Shown: positions 1 to 8,576 of the stretch, one piece after another
How positions within the stretch are numbered: position 1 is the stretch's first letter
How the letters are laid out: each line of letters begins with the position of its first letter
DNA from: Poriferisodalis sp022821985
GTDB lineage: Bacteria > Actinomycetota > Acidimicrobiia > Acidimicrobiales > Poriferisodalaceae
Assembly: GCF_965219595.1 (NCBI RefSeq)
Contig: NZ_OZ244781.1
Coordinates: 2,232,001-2,296,000, forward strand
Length of the DNA stretch: 64,000 bases
Direction of reading: 5' to 3'
The notes under the pieces: model-generated
What the model saw: the letters and a program-made list of their open reading frames with translations, nothing else
What the model was told of the DNA's origin: nothing
Databases searched by the model: none
Made by a program: the position numbers and the translations under genes

Positions 1-1164
1 AAGACGACCGCTGCAGCCAAGTTGGCCCAGTGGTGCAAGTCCCAGGGCCGCAACCCGCTGCTGGTGGGGGCCGACTTGCAGCGTCCCGCAGCCGTCGAAC
101 AGTTGCGGACGCTGGCCCGCAGCATCGATGTGGAGGTATGGAGCCAAGCGGGCGAAACAGGCGACAGGGGCCAAGCGAGCGACCCTGTGGCCTGTGCGGC
201 CGGCGGACTCGCCCACGCCCGCCATGCCGGCCGCGATGTGCTCATCGTGGATACGGCGGGCCGGCTGGCGGTCGATGCCGAGCTGATGACCGAGGTGGCG
301 CGCATCTCGGACGCCGTCGAACCCCATTACACCTTCCTCGTCGTCGACTCCATGGTGGGCCAGGACGCTGTTGCGACCGCTGAGGCCTTCCACGCAACGC
401 TCGAAGTGGACGGGATCATCCTGACCAAGCTCGACGGCGACGCTCGCGGCGGTGCGGCCCTGTCAGTCGCCGAGGTCGTCGGCCGCCCGGTGGCCTTCGC
501 GTCGGTCGGAGAGAAGATCGACGACTTCGAGCAATTCCATCCGGACCGCATGGCGAGCCGGATTCTCGGCATGGGCGACGTGATGACGCTCATCGAGAAG
601 GCAGAGCGCGTCTACGAGCAGGAAGAGGCGGAGGCGGCCGCTCAGCGCCTCGTCGAGGGCACATTCACGCTCGACGATTTCGTGGATCAGCTTCGTCAGC
701 TCCGCAAGATGGGCAACCTGCAGAGCATCGTCTCGATGATGCCGGGTGTCTCCGATCAGGTCCGCAATGCCGAGATCGACGATGATCGCATCACCACCGC
801 CGAAGCCATCGTGCTGTCGATGACGCCGGCGGAGCGCGTGTCGCCGGAGATCATCGACGCCTCCCGCCGGGCCCGCATCGCTGCCGGCAGCGGCACGTCA
901 TCAGCGCAGGTCAGCAACCTGCTCAAGCAGTTCACCCAGATGCGCAAGATGATGGGCGGCATGATGGGTCTGGGCTCGAAGCGTCGTCCGGCCGGCCGTA
1001 AAGCTGCTCGCAAGCGTGGAAAGAGCGCCGGGGGCGGCTCGCGCACTGGCGGGGGAGGCAGGGCCACGCCCAAGGGAGCATCCCGGGCGGGCAAGCCGGC
1101 AGGCAAGCCATCGGTCGCCGACATCGACTGGGATGCGCTCGACCTGAAGCTGCCCGGCCGCTGA
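1..1164 (+). CDS. ffh: Signal recognition particle GTPase Ffh (5' end cut by window)
   Basis: SRP54-type GTPase that binds 4.5S RNA and delivers signal-peptide-bearing ribosomes to FtsY at the membrane. The window opens inside the P-loop: the first codons read KTTAAAKLA, the end of GxxGxGKTT, so the N domain and start codon lie upstream. Visible are the G3 motif DTAGRL, the G4 region TKLDGDARGG, and the methionine-rich M domain ending in MRKMMGGMMG, which binds signal peptides. The last 50 or so residues are a Lys/Arg/Gly tail. 387 residues are present. It heads the ffh-rpsP-khpA-rimM-trmD-rplS block. Confidence 0.97.
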   Translation, partial: KTTAAAKLAQWCKSQGRNPLLVGADLQRPAAVEQLRTLARSIDVEVWSQAGETGDRGQASDPVACAAGGLAHARHAGRDVLIVDTAGRLAVDAELMTEVARISDAVEPHYTFLVVDSMVGQDAVATAEAFHATLEVDGIILTKLDGDARGGAALSVAEVVGRPVAFASVGEKIDDFEQFHPDRMASRILGMGDVMTLIEKAERVYEQEEAEAAAQRLVEGTFTLDDFVDQLRQLRKMGNLQSIVSMMPGVSDQVRNAEIDDDRITTAEAIVLSMTPAERVSPEIIDASRRARIAAGSGTSSAQVSNLLKQFTQMRKMMGGMMGLGSKRRPAGRKAARKRGKSAGGGSRTGGGGRATPKGASRAGKPAGKPSVADIDWDALDLKLPGR

Positions 1165-1435
1165 GCACTCATCCGCTTCCACAGCGGGCGCGTCTCCAAG
1201 AGCGTGCGCGGATTGGCGGAACTTCCCGTGGTGCCACGCTTTGCTTCCCGCTCTTGTTCCCAATCTCGATTGAATTCGGGCTCACGGGCCGCTCGGGCCA
1301 CGGCTTCGCCATGCGGCTCAGCCTCCAAGGGGTTAGCGAGCAGTGGCCCGTTAGGATCGTTCGTCGGCGCGGCGGCCTGCTTGGCTCGCCGATCCCCAAC
1401 GAGCCCCCATCCGAATACACCTAACCGGGAGCAAC
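1165..1435 (+). promoter_or_regulatory. ffh-rpsP intergenic leader
   Basis: 271 bases without a convincing gene. A TAGGAT hexamer at 1352-1357 could be a -10 for rpsP, but no matching -35 is visible. An open frame crosses the gap but has no start signal or recognisable protein. No 4.5S RNA or tRNA signature was found. A GGGAG Shine-Dalgarno just before 1436 serves rpsP. Confidence 0.35.
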
Positions 1436-1912
1436 ATGGCCGTTCGTCTGCGCCTCAAGCGCACCGGCAAGAAGAAGCAGCCCAGCTATCGCGTCGTCGC
1501 AGTCGACAGCCGCAAGCCACGCGATGGCCGCGTTCTGGAGATCATCGGCACCTACGACCCTCGACAGGAGCCCTCTGCGATCTCGATCGCCAATGAGCGC
1601 GCTGTCCATTGGCTCAGCCACGGGGCTCAGCCCAGCGACACCGTCTCCAAGCTGCTGACGATTTCCGGCGCGTGGGACGAATTCCGCTCGCAGGGCTCCT
1701 CTGAGCCCGCAGACAGCAGCCCTGAGGCTGTGCAAGCTGCATCGTCCGAGCCCGCACCCGCAGCCGCACCTACGCCCGATCTGGTGCTCGATACGCCCGA
1801 GCCGGGTGCAGACGACTCACCAGAGACTTCCGCAGAAGTGCCTGCCGATGAGCCAGCGCTCCTGGATGGGGCACCTGAGCCGAAGTCTCCTGAACCTGGG
1901 GAGGCCCAGTGA
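1436..1912 (+). CDS. rpsP: Ribosomal protein bS16 with long acidic tail
   Basis: Small-subunit protein bS16, needed for 30S assembly. The first 80 or so residues are the conserved domain, beginning MAVRLRLKRTGKKKQPSYR and containing GTYDPRQEP. Residues about 85-158 are an extra Ala/Pro/Glu/Ser tail without a fold signature, doubling the usual length of about 80. ATG 1436 has a GGGAG ribosome site. The stop overlaps the next start as GTGA, so khpA is probably translationally coupled. Tails of this type are known on actinobacterial bS16; their function is unclear. Confidence 0.96.
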   Translation: MAVRLRLKRTGKKKQPSYRVVAVDSRKPRDGRVLEIIGTYDPRQEPSAISIANERAVHWLSHGAQPSDTVSKLLTISGAWDEFRSQGSSEPADSSPEAVQAASSEPAPAAAPTPDLVLDTPEPGADDSPETSAEVPADEPALLDGAPEPKSPEPGEAQ

Positions 1913-2181
1913 CCGACGGTCACACCGGCGAAGACACCGAGACCACCACTGCCGAAGAGGTCCTGCTGTATCTCATCGCTCAGCTTGTCGAGCATCCCGA
2001 CCAGGTGGAAGTGGAGATCGCGGAGTCAGGCTCGAAGCTGAGCTTGACGGCGACGGTGAGCTCGGATGACATCGGCCGGGTCATCGGCAAGCGAGGTCGC
2101 GTCGCGAACGCCATCCGAACGCTGGTGCGCGCCGCAGCCCATCGCGATGGCGTCCAGGTCGAAGTCGACTTCCGGGACTGA
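1909..2181 (+). CDS. khpA: KH-domain RNA-binding protein KhpA
   Basis: Small single-KH protein of the KhpA/YlqC family. It binds RNA, in other bacteria together with KhpB, and always sits between rpsP and rimM. The 90 residues contain the KH core with the GxxG loop in IGRVIGKRGRVANAIR, followed by LVRAAAHRDGVQVEVDF. The GTG start at 1909 overlaps the rpsP stop by 3 bases. The first 18 residues (Thr/Glu/Asp rich) are less conserved. Confidence 0.92.
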   Translation: MTDGHTGEDTETTTAEEVLLYLIAQLVEHPDQVEVEIAESGSKLSLTATVSSDDIGRVIGKRGRVANAIRTLVRAAAHRDGVQVEVDFRD

Positions 2182-2656
2182 ATCCCATCCAGCAGGCCTG
2201 CTGGAGATCGCGACTGTCGGGCGCGCGCACGGTGTGCGCGGCGACGTCGTGATGCACCCGGTCACCAACCGGTTGGAGCGATTCGATGTCGGCTCGAAGC
2301 TCATCACCGCAGCAGGGGAGCGAGTGGTGTCCCGTGCCCGCTTCGACGGCAATCGATGGCTCGTCAGCTTTGAGGGCATCGACGATCGTGATGCTGCGGC
2401 AGCGTTGACCGGAACGACAGTGTTTGCTGAGCCGTTGGACGATCCCGACGAGCTCTGGGTGCACGAGTTGTGCGGAAGCTCGGTCATCGATCAGCACGGA
2501 TTCGACGCCGGCGTGATCAGGGCTGTTGTGGCGAATCCGGCGGCGGATCTGCTCGAGCTCGACACCGGGCACCTCGTGCCGCTGACCTTCGTGGTGCGCA
2601 GCGAACCCGGTGCCGTCCACGTGGAGGTACCCGATGGCCTCTTCGAGCTCGGCTAG
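2147..2656 (+). CDS. rimM: 16S rRNA processing protein RimM
   Basis: Assembly factor that binds ribosomal protein uS19 during maturation of the 30S head. The N-terminal barrel shows the motif IATVGRAHGVRGDVVMHPVT, and the C-terminal PRC barrel includes PAADLLELD and LVPLTFVV. About 169 residues from ATG 2147, the family size. That start overlaps khpA by 35 bases and has no clear Shine-Dalgarno; a CTG at 2198 close to the conserved core is the alternative, so the start is uncertain. It ends inside trmD. Confidence 0.9.
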   Translation: MASRSKSTSGTESHPAGLLEIATVGRAHGVRGDVVMHPVTNRLERFDVGSKLITAAGERVVSRARFDGNRWLVSFEGIDDRDAAAALTGTTVFAEPLDDPDELWVHELCGSSVIDQHGFDAGVIRAVVANPAADLLELDTGHLVPLTFVVRSEPGAVHVEVPDGLFELG

Positions 2657-3437
2657 CGTCCAACCCACTCCGGCGCAGGGGCCGGCGGCGGAGCTGCGCA
2701 TCGACCTGTTCTCCATCTTCCCCGACGAGCTCGATGCCATGTGCGAGCTGAGCATTCTCGGGCGGGCCCGACGCAGCGGCGTGCTCGACATCCGCTGCTG
2801 GGACCTGCGGCTGGCGACCACAGACGCCCATCGCACGGTCGACGATGCTCCCTTCGGAGGCGGGCCGGGCATGATCCTGATGCCTGAGCCGGTCTTTGCG
2901 GCTGTCGAGGCGGTCGCGCCTCCACGGCCGCTGCTGTTGCTCGACGCTGGCGGCCGGCGATTCGATCAGGCGATGGCCGCCGAGCTGGCAACCTCAGGCG
3001 GTTTCAGCCTGCTGTGCGGCCGCTACGAAGGCGTGGACGAACGCATCCGCACCGAGCTCGTCGACGGCTCGGTTTCCGTCGGCGATGTGGTGCTGGCGGG
3101 CGGCGAATTCGCCGCCATGGTTGTCGTGGAAGCGGTCGGAAGGCTGGTGCCCGGTGTATTGGGCAACGAGGCTTCCAGCGAGGAAGAGAGCTTCGCGACC
3201 GGGCTGCTGGAGCACCCGCAGTGGACGCGCCCCGCATCGTTCCGCGGACTCGACGCGCCCGAAGTGCTGCGCAGCGGCGACCACGCTCGTGTCGGTCGTT
3301 GGCGCCAGGCGATGGCGCTCATCCGCACTGCGGCAGAGCGCCCCGATCTGCTGGCAGCACGAGGCGTGAGCGAGGCGGACCGAGAGCTCCTCACAGAGTT
3401 CGGCCTCGAACTCTCGTTGCGGCAATCCGCGGACTGA
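2634..3437 (+). CDS. trmD: tRNA (guanine-N1-)-methyltransferase TrmD
   Basis: SPOUT-class enzyme that methylates G37 next to the anticodon of tRNAs reading CNN codons, preventing +1 frameshifts; uses S-adenosylmethionine. The 267 residues include RIDLFSIFP near the start, PFGGGPGM at residues 73-80, and the trefoil-knot motif LLCGRYEGVDERI at about 126-138. ATG 2634 has a GGAGG ribosome site at 2623-2627, 6 bases upstream, and overlaps rimM by 23 bases. A 20-residue Ala/Ser/Pro N-terminal addition precedes the usual start position. Confidence 0.96.
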   Translation: MASSSSASVQPTPAQGPAAELRIDLFSIFPDELDAMCELSILGRARRSGVLDIRCWDLRLATTDAHRTVDDAPFGGGPGMILMPEPVFAAVEAVAPPRPLLLLDAGGRRFDQAMAAELATSGGFSLLCGRYEGVDERIRTELVDGSVSVGDVVLAGGEFAAMVVVEAVGRLVPGVLGNEASSEEESFATGLLEHPQWTRPASFRGLDAPEVLRSGDHARVGRWRQAMALIRTAAERPDLLAARGVSEADRELLTEFGLELSLRQSAD

Positions 3438-3441
3438 CCAC

Positions 3442-3447
3442 TAGCCT
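3442..3447 (+). promoter_or_regulatory. Candidate -10 (TAGCCT) of rplS
   Basis: TAGCCT lies 5 bases after the trmD stop and about 40 bases before the rplS ATG. The same TAGCCTGC octamer precedes rpsO. No clear TTGACA -35 is visible. Confidence 0.4.
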
Positions 3448-3488
3448 GCGGTGTTCGTCGTCACGCCGATCACAGGAGTCGGATCGCC

Positions 3489-3833
3489 ATGGGCAGCACC
3501 GATCTTGTCGACCAGGCTCGTCTTCGAGACGATCACCCCGACTTCGGCCCTGGTGACACCGTGCGCGTCCATGTGCGCGTCGTCGAGGGCAACCGCCAGC
3601 GCACGCAGGTGTTCGAGGGTTACGTGATCGCACGGCACTCGTCGGGCATCAGCGAAACCTTCACGGTTCGCAAGCTCAGCTTCGGCGTCGGGGTCGAGCG
3701 GACATTTCCGCTGCACGCTCCCACCATCGCGAAGATCGAGCGGGTAGCGGTCGGCGATGTGCGCCGAGCGAAGCTGTACTACCTGCGCGACCGCGTCGGC
3801 AAGGCAGCGCGTATTCCCGAGAAGCGCTTCTAG
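3489..3833 (+). CDS. rplS: Ribosomal protein bL19
   Basis: Large-subunit protein at the 30S-50S interface. The 114 residues match the family length and contain FGPGDTVRVHVRVVEGNRQRTQVFEG near the N-terminus (written here as two parts: FGPGDTVRVHVRV, then VEGNRQRTQVFEG) and the conserved end KAARIPEKRF. ATG 3489 follows an AGGAG ribosome site. Directly followed by yraN; lepB and rnhB, which often stand between these two genes in actinobacteria, are absent here. Confidence 0.96.
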   Translation: MGSTDLVDQARLRDDHPDFGPGDTVRVHVRVVEGNRQRTQVFEGYVIARHSSGISETFTVRKLSFGVGVERTFPLHAPTIAKIERVAVGDVRRAKLYYLRDRVGKAARIPEKRF

Positions 3834-3871
3834 CGGCACACGATCGGTCGCGGGCCGGACGCGGGGCGCGC

Positions 3872-4216
3872 GTGACCGCTCGGCGTCAGGCACTCGGCAG
3901 GTACGGCGAAGGTCTCGTCGAGCGCTGGTATGCCGAGCGCGGCTACCGCGTACTGGATCGCAATTGGCGATGCCAGCTCGGGGAGCTGGACCTAGTGGTG
4001 ACCGACGGAACCCACTTGGTGATCTGCGAAGTGAAGACCCGTTCCAGTGATCGCTTCGGTACGGGCTTCGAGGCGATCACCGCGCGTAAGCAGCAGCAGG
4101 TCCGACGGCTCGCAGCGCACTACGTGCGCCAGCGGGGCGGTTGGAGCGGTCCGATTCGCTGTGACGCCGCGTCTGTGATGGGCCGCAAGGTAGAGGTGCT
4201 CACCGGGGCCTTCTAG
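3872..4216 (+). CDS. yraN: UPF0102 family putative endonuclease YraN
   Basis: Small protein with the PD-(D/E)XK nuclease-like fold; the cellular substrate is not established. The 114 residues show the family order: GRYGEGLVERWYAERGYRVLDRNWR, the Asp of GELDLVV (about residues 38-44), and the EVKTR motif (about residues 53-57), which would be the E-x-K of the active site. GTG start at 3872, 38 bases after rplS, no strong Shine-Dalgarno. Proximity to comM and dprA is conserved in many bacteria. Confidence 0.9.
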   Translation: MTARRQALGRYGEGLVERWYAERGYRVLDRNWRCQLGELDLVVTDGTHLVICEVKTRSSDRFGTGFEAITARKQQQVRRLAAHYVRQRGGWSGPIRCDAASVMGRKVEVLTGAF

Positions 4217-4229
4217 CGGCCGGCGCTGT

Positions 4230-4448
4230 TCACCCCACCGGCCGCCGCCGGTCGCGTGCCTGCCAGCAACCCCAGTGCCAGTGACGCCGGAGATCGGGAG
4301 CATCGATCGGCACGGCGACCACATGGCCGGTACCGGCCTCGATGGAGTTGCCGCAGCCGCCGCAGACGTATCGCTTGACCGCTTCGAAAGGCTGCACCCG
4401 GCGCACCTCGAAACCGGGCACGGGCTCGAGTTGGCGTATCGGCGGCAT
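4230..4448 (-). CDS. Small CxxC / HxxC putative zinc-binding protein
   Basis: A 72-residue protein on the - strand, starting MPPIRQLEPVPG. It carries YVCGGCGNSIEAGTGHVV followed by RRHWHWGCWQARDRRR. The two CxxC cysteines and the HWHxxC group look like one zinc site. I recall this layout (CPGC, then DRRHWHxxCW) from short uncharacterised actinobacterial proteins, some mislabelled ATP/GTP-binding. The ATG at 4448 shares one base with the stop of the upstream 36-residue membrane peptide (TGATG), so the two are co-translated. No function is known. An upstream ATG at 4466 is possible but less likely given the coupling. Confidence 0.72.
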   Translation of the reverse strand: MPPIRQLEPVPGFEVRRVQPFEAVKRYVCGGCGNSIEAGTGHVVAVPIDAPDLRRHWHWGCWQARDRRRPVG

Positions 4449-4558
4449 CAGGCCAGCACCGCCCACAGCACCAGGCCGAGCGCGACCAGCGAGGCGACGG
4501 CAACAAGCACGTAGTCGAGCCGGGTGATGCTGTGCTTGCGATACGGGTCGTATCCCAC
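4448..4558 (-). CDS. 36-residue single-span membrane peptide
   Basis: Micro-gene on the - strand from GTG 4558. The product is a basic, polar head, V/M-GYDPYRKHSITRLDY, followed by one hydrophobic span, VLVAVASLVALGLVLWAVLA, which ends the protein. This predicts a peptide with the head inside and one membrane helix. GATACT at 4570-4565 stands 6 bases before the GTG, as in the leaderless promoters elsewhere in the window. The stop overlaps the ATG of the CxxC/HxxC gene by one base. The function is unknown. Confidence 0.6.
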   Translation of the reverse strand: MGYDPYRKHSITRLDYVLVAVASLVALGLVLWAVLA

Positions 4559-4803
4559 TCGTGCAGTATCGCCCGGCGCGGCTCGGCCGCGTGGCGTCAG
4601 AAAATGCCAGCCTGTTATGGGCGGCTCCGGTGTACGGTCCCCGTCGAGGCTGCAGCGATGGCTCGCGTGCCGTGATGCAGGCTCAGCAGGTCAGTCGTCA
4701 CCGACGCCGCTGTACCGATCGTGGCCCCCAAGCGGGCTTCTTCGTCGAATCCGGACTGCGCCACCTCGGCGCCGCGTCCGGTCCGAGTTGCCGGAGGAGG
4801 CCC

Positions 4804-6321
4804 ATGCTGGCTACTGCAACGACCGCGACGCTGGTCGGCGTCGACGGTCACGTCGTTACCGTTGAGGTGCACACCTCGAACGGACTGCCGTCGTTCACCA
4901 TTGTCGGGCTGCCCGATGCCGCCTGTCGCGAAGCGCGTGACCGGGTTCGGGCGGCGGTGCTGTCATCGGGACTCGACTGGCCCGACAGTCGCGTCACTGT
5001 CAACCTGGCACCGTCAGGCTTGCGCAAAGGGGGCGCGGTTCTCGACGTGGCCATGGCAGTGGCCGTGCTCGCAGTCACCGAGCAAGTGCCAGCCGAGTCG
5101 TTGCGCGGGAAGGCGTTCCTGGGCGAACTCGGCCTCGATGGAGCCGTCAGGGGCACGGCCGGCATGCTGCCGCTCACCGACGCGCTCCGCGACCGTGCGG
5201 TCGTGGTTGCGTCCGAGGCCTATCACGTTGCACTCGCAGCAAATCCGCGAGACGTTCACCCGGTTCGCACGCTGGGCCAGCTCGCGTCGGTGCTCGCAGG
5301 CCGCGCACCGTGGCCCGATCCGCCGCCGGTCCCGCCACAGCCGTCCCCCGTGCCGGTGCCCGATCTCAGCGACGTGATCGGGCAGCCCTCCGCTCGACGG
5401 GCGGTCGAGGTTGCCGCGGCGGGCGGTCACCACTTGTTGATGCTGGGACCTCCGGGCGCAGGCAAGACGATGCTGGCCCGGCGACTGGTGGGCCTGCTGC
5501 CCGAGCTCAGCCGGCAGTGTGCGATGGAGGCCACGCGGGTCCAGTCGGCAGCAGGGCTGCCGCTGCCTACCGGCTTGGCCACTCGGCCGCTTCTCCGCAG
5601 TCCCCATCACACCGCCACGGTGACTGCGCTGATCGGCGGTGGTACGAATGCGATTCGCCCCGGAGAGATCTCGCTTGCACACCGCGGCGTGCTCTTCCTC
5701 GATGAACTCGGCGAATTCGCGCCCAGCGTGCTCGATGCCATGCGCCAGCCGCTCGAAGAAGGCGTCGTTCGAGTGAGCCGAGCGTTGGGCACGTGCTCGT
5801 TTCCGGCTCGCTTCTTGCTTGTGGCGGCCATGAATCCGTGCCCGTGTGGCCAAGCCGGTAGGCCGAACTCCTGCCGCTGCTCGGACCTCGTCCGCCAGCG
5901 ATACCTCCGGCGCCTCTCGGGGCCGCTGCTCGACCGCTTCGATCTCCGCATCCAAGTGCGGCCGCCCGATCCCGACCAATTGCTCGACGGCATCCGCGGT
6001 GAGCCGACCGCCGCCGTGGCCGGCCGGGTGGCCGCGGCTCGCGAGCGGGCCGCCTCTCGGGGTGTCGAGGCCAATGTCGAGCTGACCGGCGCGCAGCTCG
6101 AGCACTTCGCCCCGCTCACACCTGCTGCCCACACAGCGCTACGTGAGCGACTGCGTGGCGGGCTGCTCAGCGGCCGCGGGTTGCATCGCGTGCGATGCGT
6201 CGCGCTCACGCTGTGCGATCTCGCCGGGGACGAACCGCTCGTCGATGCTGAACGCCTCAACGAAGCGCTCACGCTGCGCGCCAGCGTGGGCAGGCTGCAC
6301 GCGCCTGCCACGGCAGCGTGA
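4804..6321 (+). CDS. comM: ComM/YifB family AAA+ ATPase
   Basis: Magnesium-chelatase-like AAA+ protein. ComM is a hexameric helicase that promotes branch migration during integration of transformed DNA in naturally competent bacteria. The 505 residues consist of the N-terminal ChlI-type Lon-protease-like domain (VEVHTSNGLPSFTIVGLPD), Walker A GPPGAGKT at 215-222, the Walker B region LFLDELGEF, the cysteine-rich NPCPCGQ / CRCSD segment, and the C-terminal ChlI lid. ATG 4804 sits just after GGAGGAGG and fits the family start. It is followed by dprA, a second DNA-uptake gene. Confidence 0.95.
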   Translation: MLATATTATLVGVDGHVVTVEVHTSNGLPSFTIVGLPDAACREARDRVRAAVLSSGLDWPDSRVTVNLAPSGLRKGGAVLDVAMAVAVLAVTEQVPAESLRGKAFLGELGLDGAVRGTAGMLPLTDALRDRAVVVASEAYHVALAANPRDVHPVRTLGQLASVLAGRAPWPDPPPVPPQPSPVPVPDLSDVIGQPSARRAVEVAAAGGHHLLMLGPPGAGKTMLARRLVGLLPELSRQCAMEATRVQSAAGLPLPTGLATRPLLRSPHHTATVTALIGGGTNAIRPGEISLAHRGVLFLDELGEFAPSVLDAMRQPLEEGVVRVSRALGTCSFPARFLLVAAMNPCPCGQAGRPNSCRCSDLVRQRYLRRLSGPLLDRFDLRIQVRPPDPDQLLDGIRGEPTAAVAGRVAAARERAASRGVEANVELTGAQLEHFAPLTPAAHTALRERLRGGLLSGRGLHRVRCVALTLCDLAGDEPLVDAERLNEALTLRASVGRLHAPATAA

Positions 6322-6356
6322 GCTGGGGCGGAGACAGCGGCGGGGAGGGTCACGCC

Positions 6357-7580
6357 GTGAGCACCGTCGGCCGTTCCGATGCCGAGCGAGCGGAACTCGG
6401 TGCGCTGATCGAGCTGTGCTCGTTGCCGCACATGGGCCCGGCGCGACTGCGTGCCTTGTTGAGCAGCCGTGACGCCCTTGAGTCCATCGATCAGCTGCGT
6501 GCCGGGCGGGCTGCGGTGCTGACGGCGTTGCGATCGTGCCGCGGTGTGGATGAGCAGCTGATCGCGACATGGCGGCGGCAGGCCGCATTGGCCTTCGAGC
6601 GTGCGGCGATCAGCGGGCATCCCGTCGGCGCCGACTTGCTCGCTATGCATGCGCGTGAGGGCATCTGGCTATCTGTGCCGGCTCGCAGCGATGCAGCCGA
6701 GATCTGGGAGTCAGATCCCGAGCCTCCTGCGCTGCTGTTCGGCCAGGGCGTTGCGATCGATCCGGAGATCCGGCGCGTCGGCGTTGTGGGCACACGGCGA
6801 TGCACTGCGTATGGGCGCACAGTGGCACAGCAACTCGGGGCGGGCCTCGCAGCGGCGGGAGTGGCAGTGGTGTCGGGATTGGCGACCGGCATCGACGGCA
6901 TCGCTCAGCGAGCGGCGCTCGACGCGGGCGGGCCGGTCGCCGGCGTCGTCGGCAGCGGGCTCGACCAGGTGTACCCCGCCTCGAACCGGACGCTGTGGGC
7001 CGATGTGGCACGACGCGGGACACTGCTCAGCGAGTACCCGCTCGGCCGGCGTGCAGCGCACTGGCAGTTCCCGGCGCGCAACCGGATCGTGGCGGCACTG
7101 TCCGAGGTGCTGGTTGTGGTCGAGTCCGGGACGACGGGCGGCTCGATGTACACAGTCGACGCCGCAGCCGAGCGGGACCGGCCGGTGATGGCTGTGCCGG
7201 GGCCGATCACCAGCGCGGCCTCAGCCGGCGCCAACCGGCTGCTCGCTGACGGGTGCGCGCCGGTTTGCGAGGTGGCCGACGTGCTGTCGGCATTGGACGC
7301 CGAGTCCCCGGCCCGGCCAGCGTGTGAGCGCAGCGAGACCGAGCGCGATGCGCGGGGCCGCACCGTGGCCCGAACGGCCGCAGCGGTCGCCGCAGGGTCG
7401 CAGCCGGACGAGCCGCTCGACCGCCAGATCCTCGACGAGTTCACCGCCGGGCCTCGCACGCTCGACGAGCTGGCGCTGCAAACCGGTGCCAGCCTCGGCG
7501 AGCTGGCGTCGGCGCTGGGCCGGTTGCAGCTGTCGGGCTGGGCCAGCGAAACCGGTGGTTGGTGGGAGAAGGCCCGATGA
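6357..7580 (+). CDS. dprA: DNA processing protein DprA
   Basis: Binds incoming single-stranded DNA and loads RecA in natural transformation; widespread also in non-competent bacteria. About 407 residues: an N-terminal SAM-like region, the Rossmann-like DprA domain with VGVVGTRRCTAYGR, VVSGLATGIDGIAQ, GSGLDQVYPASN, LLSEYPLG and FPARNRIVAALS, and a C-terminal winged helix ending GWASETGGWWEKAR. GTG 6357 is preferred because GGGGAGGG lies 7 bases upstream; a GTG at 6318 overlapping the comM stop is the alternative. Convergence of comM, dprA and a DUF222/HNH gene suggests, but does not prove, competence. Confidence 0.95.
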   Translation: MSTVGRSDAERAELGALIELCSLPHMGPARLRALLSSRDALESIDQLRAGRAAVLTALRSCRGVDEQLIATWRRQAALAFERAAISGHPVGADLLAMHAREGIWLSVPARSDAAEIWESDPEPPALLFGQGVAIDPEIRRVGVVGTRRCTAYGRTVAQQLGAGLAAAGVAVVSGLATGIDGIAQRAALDAGGPVAGVVGSGLDQVYPASNRTLWADVARRGTLLSEYPLGRRAAHWQFPARNRIVAALSEVLVVVESGTTGGSMYTVDAAAERDRPVMAVPGPITSAASAGANRLLADGCAPVCEVADVLSALDAESPARPACERSETERDARGRTVARTAAAVAAGSQPDEPLDRQILDEFTAGPRTLDELALQTGASLGELASALGRLQLSGWASETGGWWEKAR

Positions 7581-7661
7581 GTGCCCGAGATTGCCCTGGC
7601 GGGGCTTGCGAACCGGTGGGGACCCATCGGTACTGTGGTTCTGGTGACTGTGGGTCTGGCG

Positions 7662-8576
7662 ATGTCGCATCCCGAGACTGGGACGCCGCCGGTGTGGCGA
7701 GTCCCCGAATTCGTTCTGTCGCTGACTGCGGCATCGGATTCCACCAAGCGCGCCTACCGTTCGGATCTGCGCCAGTTCGCCGAATGGGCGGCCCGGGCCG
7801 GGCTCAACGTACCCAGCGATGTCGATCGGCGCTGGCTGCGCCGCTACATCGCATTCCTGTCGGTGCGCGGGCTGTCGCGACGCTCGGTGGCTCGCAAAGC
7901 GTCCGCATTGAGGCGCTACTTCGGGTGGCTGGCGCGTCAAGGCGCCATCGAGGTCGACCCGGCGCTCGGGCTAGTCGCGCCTGCTGGCTCGGGACGCTTG
8001 CCACGCGTCCTGGGTGCGGCCGAAGTGTCCGAGATGCTGGGCGACGGCACGGTGCCAGACGATCCGACCGAGCTGCGCGACCGGCTCGTGCTCGAGCTGC
8101 TCTACGGCAGCGGCCTGCGCGTCAACGAGCTCTGTCAGCTCGATCGCGGTGCCTTCCGGCCCGGCAGCGCTCACATCGAGGTGATCGGCAAGGGCGCCAA
8201 GCATCGCCGGGTGCCGCTCAGCGAGCCGGCCATGGCGTTGCTCGCCGCGTGGCGCGATGGCGGCAGCGACGCGTTCGACGGGCAGCGGCTGCGCGAGCCG
8301 GCCGACCGCGACCCTGCGGCACTGCTGGTGAACCTGCGCGGCAACCGGCTCGGCACTCGGGACGTCCAGCGGATCCTGGATCGTCACGCCGCTACGCCGA
8401 CCCATCCGCATGCCCTGCGACACACCTACGCCACGCATCTGCTGGACGGCGGAGCCGACCTGCGCGTGGTGCAGGAACTGCTCGGCCACGGGCGACTCGC
8501 GACCACGCAGATCTACACGCGGGTCAGCAAGGAGCGTCTCCGGGAGGTCTACGAGTCGGCACACCCGCGCGCCTGA
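7662..8576 (+). CDS. xerC: Tyrosine recombinase XerC
   Basis: Site-specific recombinase that, with XerD, resolves chromosome dimers at dif. About 304 residues: the N-terminal SAM-like core-binding domain (STKRAYRSDLRQFAEWA) and the catalytic domain with Arg153 (GSGLRVNEL), His250 and Arg253 (HALRH), His276 (LLGHG) and the nucleophile Tyr285 (TQIYTRVS). The XerC label rests on position between dprA and rpsB, as in mycobacteria. The start is uncertain: ATG 7662 gives the usual length, GTG 7644 or GTG 7581 (just after the dprA stop) would add residues. Confidence 0.92.
   Translation: MSHPETGTPPVWRVPEFVLSLTAASDSTKRAYRSDLRQFAEWAARAGLNVPSDVDRRWLRRYIAFLSVRGLSRRSVARKASALRRYFGWLARQGAIEVDPALGLVAPAGSGRLPRVLGAAEVSEMLGDGTVPDDPTELRDRLVLELLYGSGLRVNELCQLDRGAFRPGSAHIEVIGKGAKHRRVPLSEPAMALLAAWRDGGSDAFDGQRLREPADRDPAALLVNLRGNRLGTRDVQRILDRHAATPTHPHALRHTYATHLLDGGADLRVVQELLGHGRLATTQIYTRVSKERLREVYESAHPRA

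Noticed and set aside
1165..1435. 4.5S (SRP) RNA near ffh
   Set aside because: The conserved tetraloop region with GGAAGCAGC-like sequence was not found.
1204..1596. Open frame crossing the ffh-rpsP gap
   Set aside because: No ribosome site or motif, and it runs into rpsP out of frame.
7559..8572. Long open frame of over 500 codons across xerC in the next frame
   Set aside because: Only its last 194 codons look like protein (the LytM-like gene); the rest is Arg/Ala-rich shadow of xerC in GC-rich DNA.
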